Below the pieces are notes generated by a model. That model saw only the letters and a program-made list of their open reading frames with translations. It ran no database searches and was not told where the DNA came from. A stretch of 15,178 nt of DNA from Desulfomicrobium sp. (lineage in GTDB: Bacteria > Desulfobacterota > Desulfovibrionia > Desulfovibrionales > Desulfomicrobiaceae): contig DPKT01000073.1 in NCBI GenBank assembly GCA_003542385.1, forward strand, positions 1 to 15,178. The letters run 5' to 3'. Position numbers and translations under genes: made by a program. Shown here one piece after another: positions 7,832 to 13,336 of the stretch. The first letter of the stretch is position 1; each line of letters opens with the position of its first letter.

Positions 7832-8190
7832 GAGAACACTCCTTTGCTGGAAAAATAGAAGATCGCGGCGAAGAGCACGGCAATGAAGACGAGGACCTGC
7901 CAGAAGGGAACCCTGCCGGTGGTGTCAGGGTACATGGCGGCCACCGGGAAGAGGTAGAGGACGTCGACGTCGAAGGCGAGGAAGATGAGGGCGTAGAAGT
8001 AGAAAGTCAGGCCGAATTGCACCCAGGCCTGCCGCCCGTGCACCGGAATGCCGCATTCGTAGGATTCGGCGAAGGCGCCGCCCCTGGCCTTGGGGGCCAG
8101 GAGGAGGGACACGACGATGGGCCCGAGGGCGAATGCCAGGCCGGCCGCCAGGAATGCCAGGATCGAGACGTTCATCCAACTGAAGACCAT
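7795..8190 (-). CDS. nuoA: NuoA, complex I membrane subunit and first gene of the operon
   Basis: 131-residue, three-helix subunit. Helices run at about 8-31, 62-84 and 96-114. The conserved loop residues YECG (44-47) and the acidic helix motif FDVDVLYLFPVA (73-84, D74 and D76) identify the family. The start is 8190, with an AGAGG nine bases upstream; a second ATG five codons on (MNVSIL) is possible but has a weaker site. The C-terminus extends 37 bases into nuoB, a longer overlap than at any other junction here. It is the first gene after the c-di-AMP riboswitch leader, about 340 bases from the leader terminator. Confidence 0.95.
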   Translation of the reverse strand: MVFSWMNVSILAFLAAGLAFALGPIVVSLLLAPKARGGAFAESYECGIPVHGRQAWVQFGLTFYFYALIFLAFDVDVLYLFPVAAMYPDTTGRVPFWQVLVFIAVLFAAIFYFSSKGVFSWPRRIRVSPRR

Positions 8191-8531
8191 AGGAGACCAC
8201 CTCTGTTTGAATGAATCAATAAAAACAGATTATTGCAGATAAATACATCCACAGCGATTCCCCACGCGGGATGACCCGGGTCCAGAACTGCCTGCTATGC
8301 CGAAGGATGTGTTCGCTAGAACGCAGGAAGGACTGTCACGACGGAAAGCCGTGACAGTCCTTTTTCAGGGCAAAGGCGGTGAAGGAGTGTCGATGTCGCC
8401 GTAATGAGTTGTCAAAACGGCAGTGAACGATGTCTTGAAATGAAGACGCGGGCGGAACTGGATGCTGTTCGCGCCGCGAGAAAGCCGCGAGGCTTTGCGG
8501 ATGGGACGACACATAAATAACCCCCCGCCTC
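8191..8531 (-). other. Long untranslated leader between riboswitch terminator and nuoA
   Basis: 341 bases without a convincing gene. A 69-codon minus frame (8336-8545) starts inside the terminator hairpin, has no ribosome site and a composition unlike a protein, so it is not called. Structures seen are a strong hairpin at 8328-8362, a compact hairpin AAAGCC-GCGA-GGCTTT at 8481-8496 (GNRA loop if read on the plus strand), a short direct repeat of GCCGCGAG (8474-8490 region), and an AT-rich stretch at 8211-8250. The AT-rich stretch contains TGCAATAAT on the minus strand, a possible extended -10 without a good -35. If transcription from 8700 reads through, this is the 5' leader of the nuo-like mRNA. 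Confidence 0.5.
8328..8365 (+). terminator. Strong Rho-independent terminator, plus-strand polarity, no obvious gene
   Basis: Perfect 13-bp stem AAGGACTGTCACG / CGTGACAGTCCTT around a nine-base loop (8341-8349). The right arm runs into five T (8361-8365) on the plus strand. On the minus strand the hairpin is followed by CCTGCG, so it should not stop nuo transcription. No plus-strand protein gene ends upstream of it; a short RNA starting near 8220-8260, or protection of the leader from antisense transcription, is possible. Confidence 0.65.
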
Positions 8532-8563
8532 AAAAAAAGAGGCATGAACCATGAGGAGGCCTC
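8532..8563 (-). terminator. Riboswitch expression platform: terminator
   Basis: Read on the minus strand, GAGGC (8563-8559) pairs with GCCTC (8543-8539), with an inner CATG/CATG pairing (8553-8550 with 8546-8543) as an alternative top. Seven T follow (8538-8532). A competing hairpin upstream pairs AGGAG-CCTC (8583-8574) with GAGG-CTCCT (8563-8554), which would sequester the left arm of the terminator and act as an antiterminator. The AGG of that antiterminator is also the end of the aptamer segment TCGAAAGG (8588-8581), so ligand binding should favour termination. This layout implies an OFF switch. Confidence 0.65.
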
Positions 8564-8576
8564 ACGCCAAAGGGAG

Positions 8577-8696
8577 GTCTCCTTTCGATGCTTACGAGGT
8601 TAGCTGACGGGCTCGGGTCGAAAGGTACCCTACGCATGTGCGATTCGCCCCAAAGAATGGGTCCCCCGCTTCCGCCCTCGGCGGAACTCAGCAGTG
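8577..8696 (-). promoter_or_regulatory. Cyclic di-AMP riboswitch (ydaO/yuaA type) in front of the nuo-like operon
   Basis: On the minus strand the conserved blocks of the ydaO aptamer appear in order: GGGGGACCCA (8666-8657 region), TTTGGGGCGAATC, a very short hairpin CGCACATGCG, GTAGGGTACC, CCCGAGCCCGTCAGCTAACC (8617-8598) and CGTAAGC (8596-8590). The segment CCTTTCGA (8625-8618) is complementary to TCGAAAGG (8588-8581), the long-range pairing expected near the 3' end of the aptamer. A 7-bp hairpin TTCCGCC-GAG-GGCGGAA opens the domain. The order and wording match ydaO aptamers that I know, such as the Thermoanaerobacter one, closely enough to be confident. It senses the second messenger c-di-AMP. 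Downstream are an antiterminator/terminator pair and then nuoA, the first real gene on the strand. Confidence 0.9.
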
Positions 8697-8704
8697 TTGA
8701 GCGT

Positions 8705-8733
8705 CACATAGTTTTGGTGACTTCGAAAGTCAA
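8705..8733 (-). promoter_or_regulatory. Putative sigma70-type promoter of the riboswitch-nuo transcript
   Basis: Minus strand TTGACT (8733-8728), a 17-base spacer, then TATGTG (8710-8705). The predicted start near 8698 falls exactly at the 5' edge of the aptamer, which is the main support. The -10 is only a partial match. The spacer contains the small palindrome GACTT-TCG-AAGTC (8731-8719), a possible operator. Confidence 0.5.
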
Positions 8734-8909
8734 ATGATATTGATGCATACGTGATAAATATATTTTTCTATTTGAAATCATTGGTGATCATGTTGTGTTC
8801 GTAAAAAATGTTGATCTTTGGATCAATATGCAGGCTGAACATTTGATGTGCTCAGTATCATTAACGAAATAACGCAAAATATATGTAATCGAAGAGCGCA
8901 AATTCACGC

Positions 8910-9557
8910 CTAACCTTCGTCGCCTGCAGAGACAAAATTGTAGATAAGCCCTTTTTCATGGTTTCCGGTTGTGGCATCAAGAGTGGGCGTCTCGCCAATC
9001 AGGAAAAGTTGCGGGTTAGGAGTGAGTTCTCCTGCTTCCGCTTCTCTCCGGTATAGAAAAATCTGGAGAACGTAGAGAGCCGCCACCGCATTGAGTGCGT
9101 TTTTGAGATTGGCCTCGGCAAAGTGTTCATGGCGTTCGTACTTTACTCTGGTGTATGCACGCCACCAAAGCGGTTGCGTATCTGTGCGCCATTTGTTCCA
9201 CGGTGTCAGCGTCAAACCGAATCTTGGCAGATGTACCTTGATTGCGTTGAAGTCCGGGTGATGCTTTGTTATGATCGTCTTGTAGTTTCCAATGTTGTCT
9301 GCAGCGCAGCTATTTTCTAATTTTTGACAGTATTTTTTTGCAATAACATCAACTTCTGAAGCTGCAGCAAAAAGTATGCGACCAAGTTCGATTGAGTAGC
9401 TGGAGAAGTTTGACTCGGCAATTTCCAAAAACCTTGAAAATTGCGAAATATCATTTTCCAGAGCGATGAAGTAATGCCAGTGTATAGGTGTATTTTTTTT
9501 CGGAATCATCATTAGTCTCGCGCTAAATTTGTTATACGATGCCCTTGCGGGACGCAT
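8910..9557 (-). CDS. Hypothetical alpha-helical protein, HEPN-like, in an AT-rich patch
   Basis: 215-residue protein if started at ATG 9557 (GGGAGG three bases upstream, rather close), or 199 residues from the internal ATG at 9509, which begins MIPKKNTPIHWHYFIALEND and looks like the natural N-terminus. It appears almost entirely helical and soluble. The region around 131-160 (WWRAYTRVKYERHEHF then ANLKNALNAVAALYVL) contains R137-x5-H143, which fits the Rx4-6H motif of HEPN ribonuclease domains, preceded by an Asp/Glu-containing helix (SIELGRILFAAASEVDVIAKKYC, in part 55-77). I recognise the W-W-R-A-Y...N-A-L-N-A-V-A-A-L pattern only as belonging to a group of uncharacterised prokaryotic proteins. 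No antitoxin-type partner is obvious unless it is one of the two small genes upstream. Base composition is more AT-rich than the flanks, suggesting transfer. A defence or toxin role is inference only. Confidence 0.7.
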   Translation of the reverse strand: MRPARASYNKFSARLMMIPKKNTPIHWHYFIALENDISQFSRFLEIAESNFSSYSIELGRILFAAASEVDVIAKKYCQKLENSCAADNIGNYKTIITKHHPDFNAIKVHLPRFGLTLTPWNKWRTDTQPLWWRAYTRVKYERHEHFAEANLKNALNAVAALYVLQIFLYRREAEAGELTPNPQLFLIGETPTLDATTGNHEKGLIYNFVSAGDEG

Positions 9558-9572
9558 ATGCCTCCCGCAAGG
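9543..9572. repeat. Perfect 10-bp inverted repeat spanning a start codon
   Basis: CCTTGCGGGA (9543-9552) and TCCCGCAAGG (9563-9572) around a ten-base loop containing GCATATGC. On the minus strand the loop and right arm hold the ATG at 9557 and its GGGAGG, so the hairpin could hide that ribosome site. Alternatively it is a terminator-like element between the two small genes, and translation starts at 9509. No T-run follows on either strand. Confidence 0.6.
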
Positions 9573-9606
9573 AGGTTAAGGACACGTAGAACTTTATTTG
9601 CTCTGA

Positions 9607-9780
9607 CTAACGCGATTCGTAAAACCAGAATATGAAGAAAATAAACCCGGCGATAGCAAGGAACTTCAGCAGTGTCGGCATGCTTTCACGCAAGCTGTAG
9701 TTCTTGGGGGTGTAGTCGATTTCCTGCTGTGGCGTAGGTGAATGGGCGCAATCGTGGCGCGGAGTGTTGTCGTTTGGCAT
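9607..9780 (-). CDS. Small single-helix membrane protein
   Basis: 57-residue protein from ATG 9780, which has AGGAGG four bases upstream (9785-9790); a longer frame to 9825 lacks such a site. The N-terminal 35 residues are polar with His and Pro (NDNTPRHDCAHSPTPQQE). A single C-terminal helix, about residues 35-54 (TLLKFLAIAGFIFFIFWF), ends in YESR, so the protein is probably tail-anchored with most of it on one side of the membrane. It lies about 50 bases upstream of the HEPN-like gene on the same strand and may be co-transcribed. I do not recognise a family. Confidence 0.6.
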   Translation of the reverse strand: MPNDNTPRHDCAHSPTPQQEIDYTPKNYSLRESMPTLLKFLAIAGFIFFIFWFYESR

Positions 9781-9855
9781 GAAGCCTCCTGCATTGAAGG
9801 ACATAAGGTTCACCACCGATATCAAGCTGCATCGATGGAAAATGGAACGCTTATC

Positions 9856-10215
9856 TTAGAGCAGGAAACGAGGAGGCGCGCGGCTGGAGATCGCTTTGAA
9901 GCTGATTTTTCGGGCAAAGCGATCGATGATTTTGAAGGGTGAAAATGCAAGGAATGGGGTTGAAGAGATCGAGACTTGATCGGGAACTACGGCGTCGTAA
10001 AATGTTCTGTCTGAAGATTTGTGGTTCACCCTCTGCACGAGGTCGAAAGACCCAATTGCCGACTCCGCGATGCTGGGTGCAAAATGATCCGTCTTGGATC
10101 TTTGCTCAAGGGAAGGTACGGAGGCCGGGCCATAATCGTGGACTACCGGTGGCGTACAGAACACCAGCAGCAGAGAAATGGCTAGTCGTAATATGCTGTC
10201 AATGCGTGTGATCAT
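9856..10215 (-). CDS. Doubtful ORF with signal-peptide-like N-terminus
   Basis: 119 codons. The first 25 residues (MITRIDSILRLAISLLLVFC, then TPPVV) have the basic-hydrophobic pattern of a secretion signal; the VFC cysteine is a poor lipobox. The rest is polar, has no motif I recognise and contains a Ser-rich end. No Shine-Dalgarno sequence precedes the ATG. It lies 75 bases upstream of the small membrane protein on the same strand, so the three minus genes could form one unit. It could equally be a chance or decayed frame in the AT-rich patch. Confidence 0.35.
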   Translation of the reverse strand: MITRIDSILRLAISLLLVFCTPPVVHDYGPASVPSLEQRSKTDHFAPSIAESAIGSFDLVQRVNHKSSDRTFYDAVVPDQVSISSTPFLAFSPFKIIDRFARKISFKAISSRAPPRFLL

Positions 10216-10311
10216 TCGATTCTACATGGAAGATATTACGAATCGGTTGCCGGCTCGGATACTTGTCGTCGATCGTCGACGATTTCATGTCCTGACGCGT
10301 GCAATCTGTTT

Positions 10312-10354
10312 CGTTGATATGCGGCGCGAAGAATCTTCGCGCCGCATATCAACG
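10312..10354. repeat. 43-base perfect palindrome (21-bp arms, 1-base centre)
   Basis: Left arm 10312-10332 (starts CGTTGATATGCGGCGCGAAG) is exactly complementary to the right arm 10334-10354 around a single A at 10333. No T-run follows on either strand, so it is not a classic terminator. A separate 12-bp palindrome ATCGTCGACGAT lies just upstream (10272-10283). The stretch 10216-10503 otherwise holds no convincing gene; it is the presumed upstream region of the PHP phosphatase gene. Confidence 0.85.
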
Positions 10355-10503
10355 CCGGTGAACCATTTGGCCAGGGTTGTCAACATCGGCGCTCAGGCAT
10401 TGACGATACGGCGGGATGAGCCGAAGTTGCGTTATATGAACGCTATCGCCGAAAATGGCAGGGGGCCGGCTCGCTTCTGCCGTTTTGGCAAGGCAGAGGG
10501 CAC

Positions 10504-11295
10504 ATGATCGATATTCACTGCCACATGCTTCCCGGCATTGATGACGGGCCCGGAACGATGGACGAGGCGGTGTCCATGGCGCGCATGGCCGTGGACGACG
10601 GCATCGACGGAGTGATCTGCACCCCGCATTGGCACCCGATGTTCTGGCCCAACGGGCGAGCGGAGATTGTCCATGCCGTTGCGCAGTTGCAGACCCGCCT
10701 TCTGCACGAAGGGGTCTCGCTGAAGGTCTGGACCGGGAGCGAACTCAGCATGGACGCAAGCCTCGATGCGCATCTCGATGGGGAAAGGCTTCAAACCCTC
10801 AACGGCGGTCCGTGGTTGTTGCTCGAACTCCCGGGATATGCGCCGCCCCCGGGTATCGACGACCATCTGCAGAGTCTGCGCCGGCGCGGCTACCATGTGG
10901 TGCTGGCGCATCCCGAGAGATACGACTACGTCCGGCGCGACCCGGCCAGACTTTACGGCTGGGTGTCCATGGGCGTGGCCGTGCAGATCACGGCAGCAAG
11001 CCTCCTGGGTCGTCTGGGGCCGGAAATGGCGGCGCTGTGCAGGCGGCTTCTGGAGCACCGTCTGGTGCATTTCCTGGCCAGCGACTGCCATGGCGTCCGT
11101 TCGCGCCGCCCGCTGCTCCGACAGGCAGTGGACGTTGCGGGGGACCTGCTCGGGGAGCGGGACGCCCGGCGCCTGGTCGATGAACATCCGATGTCCGTGC
11201 TTCGCGGTGAACCGCTGGACCTGTGGGATTATGCGCCGATCTCGCCCGTGCGCACGAAACGGCCGTGGTTCCGTTTTCTGCTGGAAAGGGGGTGA
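10504..11295 (+). CDS. CpsB/CapC-type PHP-domain protein-tyrosine phosphatase
   Basis: 263-residue metal-dependent phosphatase of the PHP superfamily, the family that dephosphorylates bacterial tyrosine kinases controlling capsule and exopolysaccharide chain length. The metal-binding motifs are complete: IDIHCHMLPGIDDGP (2-16, H5, H7, D13), CTPHWHP (39-45, H42, H44), SELSMD (79-84, E80), AHPERY (135-140, H136, R139) and ASDCHG (192-197, D194, H196). A GAGGG shortly before ATG 10504 marks the start. Length is normal (about 240-265). It stands alone: no Wzc-like kinase or glycosyltransferase is visible, upstream is the AT-rich patch, and the next gene is convergent. The kinase partner is presumably elsewhere in the genome. 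Phosphatase activity is inferred from the family. Confidence 0.92.
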   Translation: MIDIHCHMLPGIDDGPGTMDEAVSMARMAVDDGIDGVICTPHWHPMFWPNGRAEIVHAVAQLQTRLLHEGVSLKVWTGSELSMDASLDAHLDGERLQTLNGGPWLLLELPGYAPPPGIDDHLQSLRRRGYHVVLAHPERYDYVRRDPARLYGWVSMGVAVQITAASLLGRLGPEMAALCRRLLEHRLVHFLASDCHGVRSRRPLLRQAVDVAGDLLGERDARRLVDEHPMSVLRGEPLDLWDYAPISPVRTKRPWFRFLLERG

Positions 11296-11324
11296 TCCGG
11301 CCGGGCGCTGCGGCGCGGCTTTGG

Positions 11325-11361
11325 GGACGGCGGAGAGCTCCGTCCTCGCCAGGCGCCTGGC
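11325..11361. terminator. Possible shared terminator between convergent genes
   Basis: The 69-base gap between the ends of the PHP phosphatase (plus) and the CoA ligase (minus) holds a 6-bp hairpin GGACGG/CCGTCC (11325-11330 with 11340-11345) and a perfect 14-base palindrome GCCAGGCGCCTGGC (11348-11361). Neither is followed by a T-run, so termination there is a guess from position and GC-rich folding. Confidence 0.3.
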
Positions 11362-11364
11362 CCG

Positions 11365-13254
11365 CTACTTCAAAAGCCGGTTGATGATGTCCTTGTACTT
11401 CTTCTCGATGACGTGCCGCTTCTTCTTGAAGGAGTTGGTCAGCTCTTCGCCGAGGGTGAACTCCTTGTCCAGGAAATGGATGTTCTGGAGCTTCTCGTAG
11501 GGCTTGAAGCCTTTCTTGGCGTTCAGGAGCTTGTTCATCTCCTCGCGCAGGCGGTCCAGGAGCTGCTTGTCCTTCAGGGCGGACTCGGTCTCGTCCAGGA
11601 CCTGGTTGTACTTCTCGTAGACGAATTCCCGCAGCTTTTCGAGGTCCGGCACGATGAGGGCGCCCAGGCCCTTTTTGTCCTGTCCCACCAGCACGGCGTC
11701 CTGGACGAAGGGGAACATGGACAGGGTGGCCTCGATGTTGGTCGGGTCCACGTTCTCGCCGCTGGCCAGGACGATGATTTCCTTGGCCCGGCCGGTTATG
11801 ACAAGTTCGCCCGTGAGGGTCAGCTTGCCCAGGTCGCCCGTGCGCAGGAAGCCGTCGGGCGTGAAGGCCGAGGCGTTGGCCTCGGGGTTGTTGTAGTAGC
11901 CCTTGGAGACCTGGGCCCCGCGGACTTGGATCTCGCCTTCGGTGCCGTTCGGCACGACCTCGCCCTGGTCATTGACGATGCGCAGTTCCGTCTCGGCCAC
12001 GGCCGGGCCGATGGTCCCGAAGACATCGCAGTTGAAGCCGCGGCCGGCGATGCCCGGCGAGCACTCGGTCATGCCGTAGGCGTTGACGATGCGGATGCCG
12101 ATGGCGTCGATCCACTCGTCCAGGTAGGGCGGCAGGCTGCCGCCGCCGCTGATGGCCGCCTTGAGCCGGCCGCCGAACTTGTCCTGTACGAGGGTGAATT
12201 TCTTCTGGGCCAGGAGGTAGGGCAGGAAGAGGAACACGTTCTCCACCGCGGCGCGGACCTTGGCCGCCCAGCGCAGGGGGAAGGCCTTCTTCTCGAAGAC
12301 CGGCAGCTGGTCGCGCATGATGCGCCTGTTGCGGCGGTAGGCGGCCGAGACCCGGACGAGCAGGTTGAAGATCTTGGCCTTCTTCGGGTCTTTCTTTTTC
12401 AGTGCGGCCGTGATCTTGGAATAGAGGGACTCCCAGATGCGCGGCACCGTGGCCACCTGGGTGGGCTTGTAGGTTTCGAGGTCCGAGGCGAAGGTGCGGA
12501 TGGACGAGTAGACCAGGCAGCTGCCCTTGGCCACGGAGAGGTATTCGGCCGTGCGCTCGAAGATGTGCCAGGTCGGCAGGATGGACACCCACACGTCGTC
12601 GGACTGCAGCCTGATGAGCGGCGGCAGGGTGCGCACGTTGTGCATGATGTTGGAATGGGTCAGCATGACGCCCTTGGGCGTGCCGGTGGTCCCCGAGGTG
12701 TAGATGATGGTCAGCAGGTCGTCGGGGGTGATCTTGGCGGCCAGCCCCTTGAACCACTCGATGTCGCGCGGCTCGATGGTCCGGTCCTTGAGGAGTTCGC
12801 TGTAGGTCACGGCCTTGTCGAACCAGGAGTGCTTCTCTTCGCCCGCGATGATGAAAAGCCCTCTGGGTTTCAGGGTTTTGATCAGGGGCTGGCAGTCCCT
12901 GTAGAGCTTCTCCGTCTCGAGGATGAGGAACTCCGCCCCGGAATGGGTGACGATGAACTCGATCTCGCTCGGCGGCGTGTCGGACCCGCGCGGCACGCTG
13001 ACGGCGCCCAGGGCCTGCAGGGCCATGTCCGTGACGATCCAGGAGTAGCGGTTGTCGGACAGCAGGAAGACCTTGTCCCCGCGGCGGACCTTGTTGGCCT
13101 TGAAGGCGCGGGCCAGGATGAGCACGTCCTCGAAGAACTTCTCGTAGGTGACCCGGAATTCGTCTTCGCCCACGCGGTAGATGAAGGCGAGATTGTCCCG
13201 GTGCGTGGAGCAGCTCTCCAGGAAGGTGTGGAAAAACGTCGGGGCGAAGGCCAT
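11365..13254 (-). CDS. Long-chain fatty acid-CoA ligase (AMP-binding family)
   Basis: 629-residue adenylate-forming enzyme expected to activate fatty acids with ATP and CoA, at the cytoplasmic face of the membrane. Core motifs are in order: P-loop YTSGTTGTPKGV (185-196), LPTWHIFER (226-234), AISGGGSLP (367-375), NAYGMTECSPG (391-401), TGDLG (472-476) and GRAKEIIVLASGENVDPTNIE (from 488). Near the C-terminus, LTNSFKKKRH (605-614) carries the A10-type catalytic lysine. Length and the insert at about 285-350 (Lys-rich, then AAKVRAAVENVFLFLPYLL) match the FAA/long-chain group (about 600-640), not the shorter acetyl- or aryl-CoA ligases. GGAG about seven bases before the ATG at 13254 supports the start. 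It is a single gene downstream of terC, separated by 82 bases. Chain-length preference cannot be read from sequence. Confidence 0.93.
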   Translation of the reverse strand: MAFAPTFFHTFLESCSTHRDNLAFIYRVGEDEFRVTYEKFFEDVLILARAFKANKVRRGDKVFLLSDNRYSWIVTDMALQALGAVSVPRGSDTPPSEIEFIVTHSGAEFLILETEKLYRDCQPLIKTLKPRGLFIIAGEEKHSWFDKAVTYSELLKDRTIEPRDIEWFKGLAAKITPDDLLTIIYTSGTTGTPKGVMLTHSNIMHNVRTLPPLIRLQSDDVWVSILPTWHIFERTAEYLSVAKGSCLVYSSIRTFASDLETYKPTQVATVPRIWESLYSKITAALKKKDPKKAKIFNLLVRVSAAYRRNRRIMRDQLPVFEKKAFPLRWAAKVRAAVENVFLFLPYLLAQKKFTLVQDKFGGRLKAAISGGGSLPPYLDEWIDAIGIRIVNAYGMTECSPGIAGRGFNCDVFGTIGPAVAETELRIVNDQGEVVPNGTEGEIQVRGAQVSKGYYNNPEANASAFTPDGFLRTGDLGKLTLTGELVITGRAKEIIVLASGENVDPTNIEATLSMFPFVQDAVLVGQDKKGLGALIVPDLEKLREFVYEKYNQVLDETESALKDKQLLDRLREEMNKLLNAKKGFKPYEKLQNIHFLDKEFTLGEELTNSFKKKRHVIEKKYKDIINRLLK

Positions 13255-13286
13255 GGCTGTTCTCCAAAAAGAAAATGGGGTTAGTT

Positions 13287-13315
13287 CTTTTAGGCGAGGG
13301 CGGCCTGCAAGGCAA
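13287..13315 (-). promoter_or_regulatory. Possible promoter of the CoA ligase gene
   Basis: Minus strand TTGCCT (13315-13310), 17-base spacer, TAAAAG (13292-13287), 4/6 matches in each box. It sits in the 82-base gap between terC and the ligase, about 33 bases before the ligase ATG. Read-through from terC is the alternative. Confidence 0.3.
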
Positions 13316-13336
13316 GTCGGGTTTGTGAGTACCCGC

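Noticed and set aside
8211..8260. Promoter immediately before nuoA
   Set aside because: An extended -10-like TGCAATAAT is present on the minus strand, but no acceptable -35 at 16-18 bases; not strong enough to list.
8336..8545. 69-codon minus ORF between riboswitch and nuoA
   Set aside because: Starts within the terminator hairpin, no Shine-Dalgarno sequence, runs through a structured leader, no recognisable protein features.
8812..8827. Short hairpin TTGATC-TTTG-GATCAA after the HEPN-like gene
   Set aside because: Only 6 bp, AT-rich and without a T-run; could not be supported as a terminator.
10178..10507. 109-codon plus ORF upstream of the PHP phosphatase
   Set aside because: Crosses the 43-base palindrome, Arg-rich, no ribosome site, overlaps the phosphatase start.
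11413..13284. 623-codon plus ORF opposite the CoA ligase
   Set aside because: Antisense shadow of a well-supported enzyme gene; composition is Gly/Asp/Glu/His-rich and low in complexity.
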